From NCBI GenBank assembly GCA_030549205.1, contig JAUKTV010000001.1:1116001-1180000 (forward strand): a stretch of DNA of 64,000 bases. Direction: 5' to 3'. Within the stretch, counting starts at the first letter, position 1. Every line of letters begins with the position of its first letter. The DNA is from Apiosordaria backusii. Lineage: Eukaryota > Ascomycota > Sordariomycetes > Sordariales > Lasiosphaeriaceae. Below, one piece after another: positions 1 to 10,884 of this stretch. A program made the translations under genes and the position numbers. Under the pieces are notes generated by a model that was not told where the DNA came from, made no database searches, and saw nothing but the letters and a program-made list of their open reading frames with translations.

Positions 1-1954
1 TGATGACCACTAGCGGAGACCTTTGCTCTGCAAAGAGTAGATGGAAAATCCTGGTTTGCCGCGGTCTTGGTTCAACTCCTTCGCTGGCAATTGGCGGCTT
101 TCCTTTTGGACGAGAAAGCAGAACGTGATGGGTTACGTAGTTGCAGTTTTTAGTGGCAGTGTGTGCTGTGAGCAGGGTCCTTGTCAATGTCGGTGGTATG
201 CCTCCAGCTGTAGGGTCTGACCAGAAAATCGCATGTGAACTGTTAGGGGAGAATCTTCGAGAGAGATGAGCATAGGTTTGAAAAAGGATGTGACTTGATC
301 AGCAATTCTCTTTTTTTTTCCTGGTCCAAGTCTGCAGTTAAAAGACGGGATGTCCATTTCCGGACAAGCATTAAAATCCCCAGACATCGCCTACGTCTTG
401 GGGAGCTCAAGACAAAAGTTAAATTTCCTTAGTACCACAATCCAGTGTTCGTGACCGCTTGAATATTAGAAACACGCGATTTCCCATTGACAAGCAATTC
501 CTATTCCCCTTTATCATCCCTTCTGACCGAAATTCCAGCATCACAATCAAGAAAACTATGATCGCATTCAGAGGGGTACCTTTCGTCATTCCAAGACATG
601 CCGTCCAATGCCAAGCCGGCCGGCACGGTCCAGCTGACACCCCCAATGATCGGCTCCGACATCTGACGCTGCTGTTCCGGGCTAACGATGCCGAGATATC
701 CATCAGGATCTTGAAACAATGCAATATGTACATACATAAACTTCCCTTTCCCTTCCGGATTCCCCCATCCATCTCACGTCATGCAAGTTGCAATATCCGT
801 ATTTCTCCATGTTGCAGTTGGGCAAGCTTCGCCTTGTGCCCGTCCAACTCTACCCTCCGAATAATGTATACCGTATAAGCCAGTCCCTTGACCAGCTGAT
901 GGTATTCTCAGTGGGCTTATACTTTGTGCACCATCACCATTCAGGTGCCTTGCATCGTGTTACGGTGTGCATGCACAGTGACAAAGGGCGGTGTCCGAGG
1001 ACCGGACCGGCGCTATCTATCTTGCCAGCACAGAGGTACAGACAAGATCCTAATTCTCTTGGTGGTGCGTCTTGGTAGCTAAGAGGCCTGGCCTGGCCTG
1101 GCCTAATGGATGACCTATTGTCCAATGTAAGACGAGGAAAATGCCTGCTTGCTGCAGTAGTGCTCGTAAGACCTGTCAAGAAGAAAAAGGGCAAATCTCG
1201 ATCTAGGCGGCTTTCTGAACCCTTCTTGAGTAGCACAGTCAGATGCAGATATCTGCATATAGAACCTCACCGCCCTTGTCCCCTTCACCAATGCAAAAAA
1301 AGGGGTACAGGACACATGCTGCCACGCCAATACCAAAGCAAGTTATATCAGGTAATTGTTTCATGTCGAATTTATTTTCATTTGTAACTGTTTGTGATTG
1401 TTACGTATAGCTAGATGGAACAAACCTCACCGTAATTTACCTGACTTTTTTTCCTACGTCAGACAAGGAATTGGAAAGCTGATTGTTGCCCACAGCTGTC
1501 AATAAGGGGTCACCACCCAATCATGACAATCCAAACCACTCGTTTTTTGTTGTTTATTGCGAAATCGACAGTTGTCGTTACGATCATGACGACCCCCCAT
1601 CTGCCCCTTTCTGTAGGAACTCTAATCAAAAAAGCACTCGCAACCGCCCCATGTCTTCAGGTTTTGCAAGGAGAGTACCAGTTTTCTACCCCGGAATCCC
1701 CGGATCAACCATCTCCGCCCCAAACGCCAGGTATTATCACCCCGTGGACACGGGGAAAGGGGTCGTTTTTGCGCGCATGTAGGGATGGTCAATCGACACA
1801 TCCCACAGAGAGCCGCCAATGCGAAATAATCTTTTTGGTGTATACTGTCCGAATAAGAAGAAGGAAAAAGGGAAAATGAATATGGACAGAGAGATAAAAC
1901 GCCAGTCCCATGATGTAATATGATGCTTTTTTGGTACCCCCAATTGTTATGCAT
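1..1954. other. Intergenic region, no gene recognised
   Basis: Open frames of up to about 139 codons occur on both strands, but none shows a recognisable domain, credible splice pattern or family motif. The stretch from about 1750 lies just downstream of the minus-strand PRS1-type gene and probably includes its 3' untranslated region. A short GCCTG triplication lies at 1086-1104. Nothing else is supported. Confidence 0.6.
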
Positions 1955-3604
1955 TTAGTCGTGATTAAACAAGACGCTGATGGATTCACCGTGGTGGACG
2001 CGCCGGATCGCCTCGGCAAAGATGGGCGAGATATCCAGGACGTCCAGCTTGGATCCCAAGGCCGCCTTGTGCTTGTCCTGAGGCACCGAGTTGGTCACAA
2101 CCACCTTGTCGATGGCCGATGCCTGGACGCGGTTGATGGCGTCGCCGCTGAAGACACCGTGAGTGAGGAGAGCGTAGATCTTGGTCGCGCCCTCCTTTTT
2201 GCAGAGTTTGGCAGCGCGGGTGATCGTGTTGCCCGTGTCGAGAAGGTCGTCAATGAGGATGCAAATGCGGTCCTGCACATTGCCCACCAACATCATACTT
2301 GCGTTTTGCCGGTCCGTGATCTTAGTAGGGCGGCGTTCCTGTTTTGAATGGTTAAGGACGGAGCGCTCCTAGCCACAACAAGAGGATAATACCTTGTGGA
2401 TAAGGGCGAAATCAACGCCCATGCTGTCAGCAATCGCTGTTGCACGCTTCGCACCGCCTGCGTCGGGAGAGATGATCACAGCGTCCTTGTAGTTGGGGAT
2501 GTGCTGCTGAATGTACCGCTTGAGCAGAGGCCTTCCGTACAAATTGTCGACAGGCACATCAAAGAATCCCTGTACTGTTTTCAAAAGTCAATACCCTTCT
2601 GGGGTCACACGGCTGGATGGGGAAAAAACATGGCCCAGTCTCGAGCCCTTCACAAACAGTCCCAGTTCTTGGCATGTAACCGACGAAAAGGGGTAACCTC
2701 CAAGTTACACATACCTTGAGGGTCGTGCAAATCCATGGTAATGACTGTCACAGAACATGTTAGCACGTTGTTCACAGCCGCATCAACAATTCAAGCCAAG
2801 TCAAAACTTCGAGAAGCAGGCCGTTGGCACCAGTAGACAAACAAGGGGTAATTCGACGCCAACACCAAAGATATGCGTACCATGATCAGCACCGGCACAG
2901 TTCAGGAGGTTCGCCACCAGCGTGCCAGCCTGCGCAACCCACTGCTTATATCCGGGCTTCGCTTGGAATGCGCCGACGTGCGAGAGGTTCTCGTAGTCAT
3001 GGGTCGTGTAGGCTCCAAGGGGTCCGACGGGGCTCGTGTTGGGAACGCCGTTAACACCGTTTCCAGGGAAGTAGCCGTCGCCGTTTGGCTGCTTAATGGG
3101 CGACTGCGCGCCATTCCCGTTTGTCAAGGACGCCTTGAAGAGCTTGCCCGTGATGTCGGTGCCGTTCGTGAGGCCAACGCTCCTCGGTACACCGGGAGCT
3201 GGCGTGGCTGGGACACTCTCGAAGGTGTAATCCTTCTTTCCGCTGTCCGATCCAGCCTTGAACAGAGGCGCGCCGGCCTTGTTGTATGGGAGATCGGGTT
3301 GTCTCGAGTAGGGGAACAATGGCAGGACAGCCGTGACCCTACGGGCTGAACCCGTCTTGCAGGCAGAGATCATGATGCACAGATCCATAAAGTGATCATT
3401 GAGCCTGCTGCCGTTGCCCGCAAAGCCCGTCTGAATAATGTACACATCCTTGCCTCGAACCGAGTCTTGAATCTCGCACCGGCTTTCTCCCGAAGAGAAC
3501 TTGGTCAGGATGCGGTTGCATGGTGGCAAGCTGAGCGCATTACACACGCTGTCGACCAGGGCCGGATGCGAGTTGCCGCCGAGAACCACGATGTTTCGGA
3601 CCAT
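1955..3604 (-). CDS. PRS1: Ribose-phosphate pyrophosphokinase, PRS1-type
   Basis: Makes PRPP from ribose 5-phosphate and ATP for purine, pyrimidine, histidine, tryptophan and NAD synthesis. Four exons (3604-2881, 2744-2715, 2574-2393, 2338-1955) give 439 residues, close to yeast Prs1 (427). The N-terminus has the GNSHP motif. The second exon encodes the TMDLHDPQ stretch, followed by QGFFD and PVDNLYGRP. The PRPP-binding loop DDLLDTGNTI lies in the last exon. As in yeast Prs1, a low-complexity non-homologous region of about 90 residues (roughly 107-200) interrupts the fold after APLFKAG. Splice choices restore the family sequence exactly: the acceptor at 2575 gives DPQVQGFFD. The start is the first ATG and directly precedes conserved sequence. 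It is divergent from the Pol III gene upstream. The family is certain; the PRS1 paralogue assignment rests on the insertion site. Confidence 0.93.
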
Positions 3605-5012
3605 GTTGACGGCTCAATTGGCTCGTAGAAGGGGAGCAGCGTGATTCGACGAAATCGCCGACGAGGGGACCGGTGTCGGGAGACGGCCGACAAGGAGAAG
3701 TTGGGGTGTTGGCGGGATGTGGGAAGGGACCCCTCAAATACGTGAGGCAGGCCAAGGAAGCGGTTTAGCGGCTAGAGGCACAGGACCAAAGCTCGACAAC
3801 CGAACGGATCCGATGACCGGCAGGGAAGCGAAGATTTTCGGCAGCTGCAGGTGCAGTTGATGATGACGATTGATCGTTGCCGAAGGGAAGGAGAGGACAA
3901 TGGGCGGTGTGAAGTCTCTTCAAAGCTCGTTGCGCTGACTGTGCGCCGGCAATAAGCTCTTGAAGGGCTTAACTCTCCAAGCCTTCAAGGTTCCTTGCGT
4001 TGCCGGAAGAAGTTTTGATGTCAGGATCTATGGTTTTCTTCAACAAAGAATGCCGAGGATAGGTGGTTTAGACTTGGTGATGAAAGAGAGCTTTAGAGAG
4101 GGCACCACCACTGGGACAACCAATGGCTGTACGATGAGAAGAGCGGAGAGGGTCTGATACAGACAGAAAGAGGTGACAGGAAAGACGAAGAGAAGATGAA
4201 GAGAGGATATCACAGGGGAGTCATGGTGAGGCGTGTAAATCGGGGACTGATGCAGGTAAGAAATGTCGTTGGAAGAGAAACAGCAGCAGGGTGTGGGCTT
4301 TGAGTGGGACTGGCTTTCACCGCGGGGCAGGCTAGGAAATCAAACAGAAAAAGTTTTTGCGGCTTCACGGCTGAGAGGGAGTGATTCAAGGTTCTCGCCT
4401 CATCCATTGACGTCGCCTTCGGTCGGATGAGGTACCAGGTACCTGCCCGCCGGCCTGCTGGGGTTGTGCCAGTCAGGAATGATGCGATATTTTTTTTTCC
4501 TCTTCGAAAAGCTGCACTGAACTTTCAGCGGGGGCAGGTTTAGCCGCACGCTGATTGGACAAGAGCGTTCAATTGGGACTTGCACTGCAGCACTGGCTTG
4601 CATGGAGGGGCAAGTTCACTCCATGTCGCCCACCAGAGCCCGACATGTGCTGTGCTTCTCATGGCAGCCTCGCTGTTTAACTTTTTTTTTTTTAGCCAGG
4701 TCTAACTCTGCCCTGATACAGCTCCAGCTGTGGTCGTCACCGGCCAGACTGTTTTCTGCATCAATGCTTTGCGGGGAACGGCAGACATTGAGAGACAATC
4801 CGTCGTTACCAACCTTAATAGTTAATTTGCTTCGTCTTTTCTGGACTGTGTCGACTTCATCCGGGTAGTGTGCTTCAAGATCCCTGCATCGCTACCGTGA
4901 GTACTCAAGCTAGGAATACCATCCGCCGCAACATCCATCCGGTTGCAACATCTGTTCCCAGTCATCGGCTTTCCTTCACCGACAACATCGGCAACAACAG
5001 AGACGAGGTATC
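3605..5012. other. Divergent intergenic region between PRS1-type gene and RPC9
   Basis: A 1.4-kb shared upstream region of two divergent housekeeping genes. It contains poly-A/T tracts (for example the T run near 4682-4693) and purine-rich stretches near 4130-4210. No protein motif or RNA gene was recognised; it presumably holds both promoters and 5' untranslated regions. Confidence 0.6.
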
Positions 5013-5594
5013 ATGAAGATTCTAGAGTCCCAGTCGGCGGTGCTCACCAATTATGAGGTGTACCAGCACATTGTGGACATACAGCAGAGGAACAGTGCTG
5101 GCAAAAAGAAGAGACGGATGCCAGAGGATGCCTTCCGCCTCAGCAAAGAGGTCAGTTTTTTTCTGTCTTGGCTAATTGGCACCCTGAATATTAATCACAA
5201 TGACTGACACAAATATCTATAGGTCCTAAAATACCTACAGACGGAGCCGAACCCGCTTCACAATCAAAAAGAGACGCAGCGCTACAGCGAAAACAGCCTT
5301 CAGTTGCTCTGTGAGAAATTCGCAGAGTCCTTCCCGGACATCACCAAAGGCGAAGGCCTTGCCATTTTTGACGTGCGACCGACCAACATTGCGGTTCTGA
5401 CGACGTTGATTGAGGACATCGACACTCGATTCACCGAGCAGGAGCAACAGCAGATTATTGATCTGATTGTTGAGATTCTTGGAAAAGACGAGCCTAAAGA
5501 CGAAGAAGACGAAGAAGAGGAAGGCGAGGAAGGTGCCGAGGATGGAGAGGATGGAGATGCGGTCCAGTCTGTCGAGGCTGTCAATGGCGCATAG
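5013..5594 (+). CDS. RPC17: RNA polymerase III subunit Rpc9/Rpc17 (CGRP-RCP family)
   Basis: Stalk subunit of RNA polymerase III, partner of Rpc25, needed for initiation on tRNA and 5S genes in the nucleus. Two exons (5013-5150 and 5223-5594, intron 72 nt) give 169 residues. The N-terminus has the family pattern of a short helix followed by LxNYEVYQHI. Then come SKEVLKYLQTEP across the splice site and the Rpb4-like HRDC-type helical domain containing DVRPTNIAVLTTLIEDIDTRF (split here by meaning: RPTN, then LIEDID). The C-terminus (about 137-165) is a strongly acidic Asp/Glu tail, commoner in fungal than animal members. The start is the only ATG giving the conserved N-terminus. Its stop lies 54 bp from the stop of the convergent GTPase gene, so the transcripts probably overlap. 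Confidence 0.92.
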
Positions 5595-5648
5595 AGATTC
5601 GACGAAACGCACACACTGCGCCGAGCTGGTGTGTGGTTGAGAATATTG

Positions 5649-6357
5649 TTACATGATGGCGCATCCCCCTTCGCTCTGCCCGCCCTCCTCCGTCGTCGAT
5701 TTCAGAGCGGTGCTACATATATCGTCGAATACTTCGGGAAGAAGCTCGCCTGTCACAGCCGAGCACTCCATGTACTTGTCTGCGCGCATTTCTTGGGAGC
5801 GCGCATATGCTTCTTGCGGATATATGATCCCATTTGGATCATCTTCGGATCGCAAGTCCCGTTTTAGGCCCAGCACAAGCATTGGCAGACGATCATGGTT
5901 GAATGTCGCCCGTACTTCCTTCACCCACTGTACAACAACTTGTCAGAAACGATAATATTGGAGTCTGTGGAGAGGATGGTGGAACATACGACTCGCTGGA
6001 GGTTGATGAGACTCAACCGCTGGCTGATGTCATAGCAAATGATGACGAGGTCTGGACGGAGTAGTTTCCAACTTTCAGGGCTGGACGTATCATAGAACTC
6101 GAAACGATACTGCTCTTTTCGAGAGCGGATGTCGAACACAAAGGGCTGGTCCATGTCTCTAAGCATGGTAATGGGAACATTGCCCTGGAGGCTTGGACGG
6201 CCCTGGCTGATTCGTCTGTTGGGATGTTAGCACTGGGAGACTGGATACCAGACAATTACGGATATTGGAGCAAGAGATAGAGCACAGACGATAAAAACGT
6301 AGTTTTGCCGCATTTTTCATCCCCCAACAAGAGGATCGTGATAGTCTGTTCTTCCAT
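5649..6357 (-). CDS. Atypical Rho-like small GTPase
   Basis: Predicted membrane-anchored Ras-superfamily protein of 200 residues from three exons (6357-6260, 6215-5990, 5927-5649). One intron is only 44 nt. Visible motifs: P-loop GDEKCGKT (residues 12-19), a Rho-type GLKRDLR guanine-specificity segment, ECSA near the end of the G domain and a C-terminal CAIM prenylation box. The G3 motif is abnormal: DTSSPE replaces DTAGQE, losing both the invariant glycine and the catalytic glutamine. The effector loop is also unlike canonical Rho proteins. The YPQE and MRADKYMECSA segments look Rho-like. The first ATG directly precedes the first beta strand. The family is clear; the subfamily is not, and GTP hydrolysis is doubtful. 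It converges with RPC9 and is divergent from DEG1. Confidence 0.8.
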
Positions 6358-6626
6358 GGTTGGTGAGTGACATGATGAGACCAGCTGAGTCCATTGAAGC
6401 GGTTCCCAATGGTCAATATAGCGCGCCCACAGGAGTTGGGGGTGCTGAACGTTATCAAGTTGTTATCAATTCGAGTTGCTTTATCGATAAGTCATGCCAA
6501 GCACAGACCCACAATATTTTTCAGAGGGGTCAACTCATTGGGCCGTGAAACGTCTGAACATTCAAAGTCACCACAAGTGGTCTAAGTGAGAACGAGTCAC
6601 ATTTTTGAGTCTCGTCTGATGAGCCT
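6358..6626. promoter_or_regulatory. Compact bidirectional intergenic region (GTPase / DEG1)
   Basis: Only 269 bp separate the start codons of the minus-strand GTPase and the plus-strand pseudouridine synthase, so both promoters must lie here or overlap the genes. No TATA box stands out. Confidence 0.5.
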
Positions 6627-8663
6627 ATGAACTCTTTCCGAACTCTACGGAGGAGCGTCAACATACCAGCGCAGGCGCACAAGCGAGCGGTGACTAGTTT
6701 TGTTTCTTTGGCTGCTGCGACTCGAACTTTTTCTCAGTCTTGTTCTCACTTCTTTGCGACTCACCCGCCGTCTTCACTCCATCGGAATAGTGAAGTCAAG
6801 GACAAAATGGACTACCGGGACTGGACCAAAGAGCGCCTGCTAGAGCGGGTGAAGGAGCTGGAGGCTCAGCTCAAATCACAGTCTCAACCATTATCACAGC
6901 AACAACCTACAACCACCGCCACAGCATCATCACAGCCGCCACCGCCAGCAGCCCTCCCTACATCATCAGGAACAACAGCAGAAGAAGAAGAAGGGGGAGG
7001 AGAGCCACCAAAGAAGAAACAAAAGAAGAAATCCACCGGCATTGATCCGTCTCGGTATTCCACCCGTCTGATCGCCCTGAAGCTTTCATACCTGGGGAAG
7101 AATTACGGCGGGTTCGAGTATTCAGGTTGTGGGACTCTGCCTTCGATCGAGGAAGAGTTATGGAAGGCGCTGGTGAAGGGGTGTCTTATCACACCGGCTG
7201 ATCCGCACAAAGTTGATTTTGCTCCGTTTGAGTATAGCAAATGTGGGAGGACGGATAGGGGGGTGAGCGCGTTTGGGCAGGTGATTTCTATTCGGGTTAG
7301 GTCGCTGAAGCCGGTCCCGAGACTGGAACAGGCACAGGAGGATGTGGATGTGGTGATGGAGGGAACGCCGGAGCAACAACAGGTGCAACAACAAAATCAG
7401 GAGGGCCAACAACCCCAACAACCCCAACAACAGCAAAAGAAACCACAGAAACCACCCAAGAAGAAGGAATGGGAGGACATAGCAGACGAAATCAACTACC
7501 CCAAGGTCCTCAACCGGCTTTTGCCCCCCGACATCAAGGTGCTTGCCTGGGCACCGAATTTGCCAGAGGGGTTCTCGGCACGGTTTTCGTGCTATGAGAG
7601 GCAGTACAGGTACTTTTTTACCAATCCCGCCATGCCACCCACGATGTTAGCTCCGGGGGAAAAGTCGGGGTGGTTGGATATTGCTGCTATGCGCAAGGCA
7701 GCAAAGTACTTTGAGGGGTTGCACGATTTTCGGAATTTTTGCAAGGTGGATGGGGGGAAGCAGATAAGTAATTTTCAGAGGAGGATATTTGAGTGTGATA
7801 TTGAGGAGGTGGAGGGGCAGGGGTTGGGAGGGGTGGAGTGGTGGTTGGGTAGGGGTGGGGAGGGACGGGGAGAAATAGGGGATAAGAGGGGGAAGGGCAA
7901 GGTGTATTATTTTCATGTGAGGGGGTCGGCGTTTCTGTGGCATCAGATTCGGCATATGGTGGCGATTGTTTTGAATGTTGGGCAAGGACTGGAAAAGCCG
8001 GAGATTGTGAGGGAGTTGTTGGATACAGAAAAGAATGGGAGGAAGCCGGGGTATATCATGGCGGATGAGGTGCCGCTGGTGTTGTGGGATTGTATTTTCC
8101 CCAAGAAGCCCGAGATCACGACGGCGGAGGGGAAGAGGAAAGAGGTTGCCGGCGGGGCGGAGGATGAGAGGAGCTTTTTGCACGATCCGAACTTTAAAGG
8201 GGAGATCAAGTTTAAGGATGATGGGGTTGATTGGGTTTGGCTTGGGGAGGACCAGCCGGCGAATTTGATGGGGAGTAATGGGTTGGTGGATCAGCTTTGG
8301 GAGTATTGGCACGAGAGAAAAATGGACGAGCTGCTCTCGGGGCTGTTGTTGCAGAAGGTGGCGACAAAGGCGGATTTGAGCAGGAGGTTGGGGAAGGAGG
8401 AGCCGCAAGCGAGGAAGAATGGGAAGGAGAATCTGCAGAGGGTGTATAAGGGGGGCAATATGACGAGGTCGTCGGGGGTGTATGTTCCTGTGATGAAGAA
8501 GGAGCTAATGCCGACACCGGTGGAGATCAACCACAAGTGGGCGCAGACGAAGGGGTTCAAGGACTCGGAGGATTTGGCAAAGACTAAGAACTGGAGGTCG
8601 GTGATCAAGGCGAATAAAGCTGAAAAGGCGGCGGCAGCTGATGGTGCCGAGAGACCAGAATAG
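6627..8663 (+). CDS. DEG1: tRNA pseudouridine(38/39) synthase Deg1/Pus3
   Basis: Converts uridine 38/39 in the tRNA anticodon arm to pseudouridine. Single exon, 678 residues. The TruA-family active site CGRTDRGVSAFGQ places the catalytic aspartate at residue 210. It is followed by FSARFSCYERQYRYFF, the HDFRNFCK motif and the FLWHQIRHMV segment, in family order. Yeast Deg1 has 442 residues; the extra length is low-complexity insertions: Ser/Pro/Gln-rich 75-140, Gln-rich 245-290 and a Gly/Arg-rich piece near 405-430. The first 60 residues are rich in Arg and Ser and poor in acid, like a mitochondrial presequence. An in-frame ATG at 6807 opens MDYRDWTKERLLERVKELEAQ, a coiled coil seen in this family, so two start sites may make two isoforms. 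The stop is 83 bp from that of the convergent GPI15 gene. Confidence 0.94.
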   Translation: MNSFRTLRRSVNIPAQAHKRAVTSFVSLAAATRTFSQSCSHFFATHPPSSLHRNSEVKDKMDYRDWTKERLLERVKELEAQLKSQSQPLSQQQPTTTATASSQPPPPAALPTSSGTTAEEEEGGGEPPKKKQKKKSTGIDPSRYSTRLIALKLSYLGKNYGGFEYSGCGTLPSIEEELWKALVKGCLITPADPHKVDFAPFEYSKCGRTDRGVSAFGQVISIRVRSLKPVPRLEQAQEDVDVVMEGTPEQQQVQQQNQEGQQPQQPQQQQKKPQKPPKKKEWEDIADEINYPKVLNRLLPPDIKVLAWAPNLPEGFSARFSCYERQYRYFFTNPAMPPTMLAPGEKSGWLDIAAMRKAAKYFEGLHDFRNFCKVDGGKQISNFQRRIFECDIEEVEGQGLGGVEWWLGRGGEGRGEIGDKRGKGKVYYFHVRGSAFLWHQIRHMVAIVLNVGQGLEKPEIVRELLDTEKNGRKPGYIMADEVPLVLWDCIFPKKPEITTAEGKRKEVAGGAEDERSFLHDPNFKGEIKFKDDGVDWVWLGEDQPANLMGSNGLVDQLWEYWHERKMDELLSGLLLQKVATKADLSRRLGKEEPQARKNGKENLQRVYKGGNMTRSSGVYVPVMKKELMPTPVEINHKWAQTKGFKDSEDLAKTKNWRSVIKANKAEKAAAADGAERPE

Positions 8664-8746
8664 ACTTGGTCTAGACCATATGCAAAATAAACAAATCAAA
8701 AACTCCATTTTCGCTTGCTTTGCTATTCAAAATGACTCTCTCTCTC

Positions 8747-9556
8747 TCAACTATCCTTCCTCCCCAGTGGCCCCGTCTGCCCCCAACTGCCCCCCAAACT
8801 CTGATGGTTCGGATCGCCCTCATACAAACACCCCCTCACCCCCCTCCAAACCTCCTCCACTATTCTCCGTCCCGGCAGCAGCTTTGGAAACACCACGACG
8901 ACATCTTCTTCTCCTTCCACAATAACAATAAGATAATACCGCACCTCAAACCCCCTGAACGCCTCGTTGATCAGCACATCCCTGATTTTCTCCGTGGGTA
9001 TGAACCTCGTCTTGGTCGGCGTCGTCCCCCAGAACCACCACTTCCACCCTCTCCACCTGTTGCTTCCGTCAGAAGTGTTCGGAACGGGACTGCTAAACGA
9101 CGAGGAAGAGGTGGAGGTCTGGATGCCGAGGCCGCGGAGGACGAGGAGGGACTCGGTTGTGTGGAGCTGGGTGAAGAGGCCGAAGTAAGTTATTACCGAA
9201 GCGATGAGGGCCAAGGCCGAGTTGGAGAGGGGGGCGGTGATGTTGGCGAGGAATTGCCCTGGGGGGGAGGAGTGGAGGGTTTGGAGGAGGTGGGATAGGA
9301 GGATGAGGATGTCGCCTTGGTAGAGGAGGTCGGTGATGGATATGGGCGTGGGTGATGATGGAGGGAGTGACGGGTCGTGGAAGAAGCGGGAGTAGATTGT
9401 TGTTGTGGCTGCGGTGAAGATGGCGACGCGGAGGAGGGAGATGGTGAGGAGGCAGATGCGGAGGGGGACGGTGAGGGGCGGGCAGGTGGTGACGGTGAAT
9501 TCGGCGGTTGTGGGGGAGGGGCGGCGGAGGTAGAGGTGGGGGGCGGTGGTCAACAT
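8747..9556 (-). CDS. GPI15: GPI-GlcNAc transferase subunit PIG-H/Gpi15
   Basis: Subunit of the ER GPI-N-acetylglucosaminyltransferase that starts GPI-anchor synthesis. Single exon of 269 residues. Two hydrophobic segments (about 32-56 and 108-128) form the hairpin typical of PIG-H. The PIG-H domain follows: ESLLVLRGLGIQ (about 138-149), a Ser-rich insert, FIPTEKIRDVLINEAF and a short hydrophobic strand ending at FPKLLPGR. The motif order and the length beyond the roughly 190-residue animal protein fit fungal members. The start is the first ATG upstream of the conserved region. The N-terminal 30 residues are poorly conserved, so a small error there is possible. It lies tail-to-tail with DEG1. 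Confidence 0.88.
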   Translation of the reverse strand: MLTTAPHLYLRRPSPTTAEFTVTTCPPLTVPLRICLLTISLLRVAIFTAATTTIYSRFFHDPSLPPSSPTPISITDLLYQGDILILLSHLLQTLHSSPPGQFLANITAPLSNSALALIASVITYFGLFTQLHTTESLLVLRGLGIQTSTSSSSFSSPVPNTSDGSNRWRGWKWWFWGTTPTKTRFIPTEKIRDVLINEAFRGFEVRYYLIVIVEGEEDVVVVFPKLLPGRRIVEEVWRGVRGCLYEGDPNHQSLGGSWGQTGPLGRKDS

Positions 9557-10884
9557 GTTGACGTTGCTTGATGACGTTGATATTGTGTGATATTTGCGGT
9601 GCCCGTTGGTCTCGTTTAGGATGAGTATGCGCTCTCGATGCTAGAGCTGGTTCTCGAGATGATGTGATGCGCCGAGTGGTGGCGCGTGGTGGTTAACAGC
9701 CTGGGTTCTTCGTAATGAGTGCTGTCCACATGACAGAATACTGCTGTCACCTTTGCGCCCAGTTTGGTGCCATATCCTCCCACCTATCCACCTTCAATTG
9801 CCCTTCGTGTGTGGTGTTGTCAACGAAATGCAATGTCCCAATTGAAGCTCAACGCGCCCAAGTCCACCAGCGCATACTGAACCTCCAGCTTATCTCCCTC
9901 CCAATCGATAGCGATACAACCCCTAACCCTGCATCCCTTCCCCTCCAAATTCCCAGCCCCACCTGCAGCACCGACCGGAACCACGGTATATCTATTAGTT
10001 TAAACACGCAAACTAACGGCTGTAATGGTCATATTGGTTAAGGAGACGCCCGAAAATCTTCTCCCGGCTCCAATCTCATATCCATGAGAACTTCCCCCGC
10101 GGCGCCCAGCGCGAATCTTGCGGTGGCCACCCACTCGCACGGGTAACCTGCGATGCTGCGTCGTGGACCCTAAGCAATGAAGATGACACTTGAGGGAGGC
10201 TTCACTCTGCAGAGGCATCTTCACCGCCAGATGGCGGGCTGGATCACGATCGCGGGGGGAACGTGAGATGGACCGGAGAGGTGGGGAGGTCGACTCCAAT
10301 TTTTTGCTCTTTTTTTACTTTTTGTTTACGTTTCCCATTCATGTGTCAATCGATTTGCTGTTGGCAGGAGATGCTTCTGTTATTTTTGCAGGGCTGACAA
10401 AGTGGTTGTGGTTGATGGAAGGTTGTTGGAGGTGGGGTGGGGACCGAGGAAGGTTGAAGCCATCACCACCATACATCCGACCCGGCCTAAACTTGCGCTT
10501 AATTGTATTGATTCCCGTCGGCTAGACCCCGAATTCAAGGATAGGAAAGGATTTGCAGAAATCAAGAGTCAAATTGATCGAAAACAATATATGTTTTGCC
10601 ATTTTTGTCCTTGTGTTTTCTCGTCTTGGTCTACCTTTGCATCTGACCAGTTTCCTAGACCAACTAATTCTTTCCACCTTTCCGACAGTACTAAGCGCCT
10701 CTCTATCAAGGCCCCATGCTGACGATGTGTCCAAGTAGGACCTGGGATCTAGATCTATAACTGAGCGATTGCTTCCCAACTTATCTGCCCTTCTTGGTGT
10801 GAAGTTGACCCTCTCAGTTCAACTCCCGTTGTGGCTTCTTTTGTCCCCCTTTCTTCGTTGGCATTGATCCCACCTGACAAACCC
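9557..10884. other. Intergenic region, no gene recognised
   Basis: It lies upstream of GPI15 and downstream of the desaturase gene (both minus strand), so it holds the GPI15 promoter and the desaturase 3' untranslated region. Open frames of about 100 codons exist but lack ATG-plus-domain support. No RNA gene was recognised. Confidence 0.55.

Noticed and set aside
7647..8408. 253-codon minus-strand ORF inside DEG1
   Set aside because: A shadow of G-rich coding sequence; Leu/Pro-rich translation with no motifs, opposite a confirmed gene.
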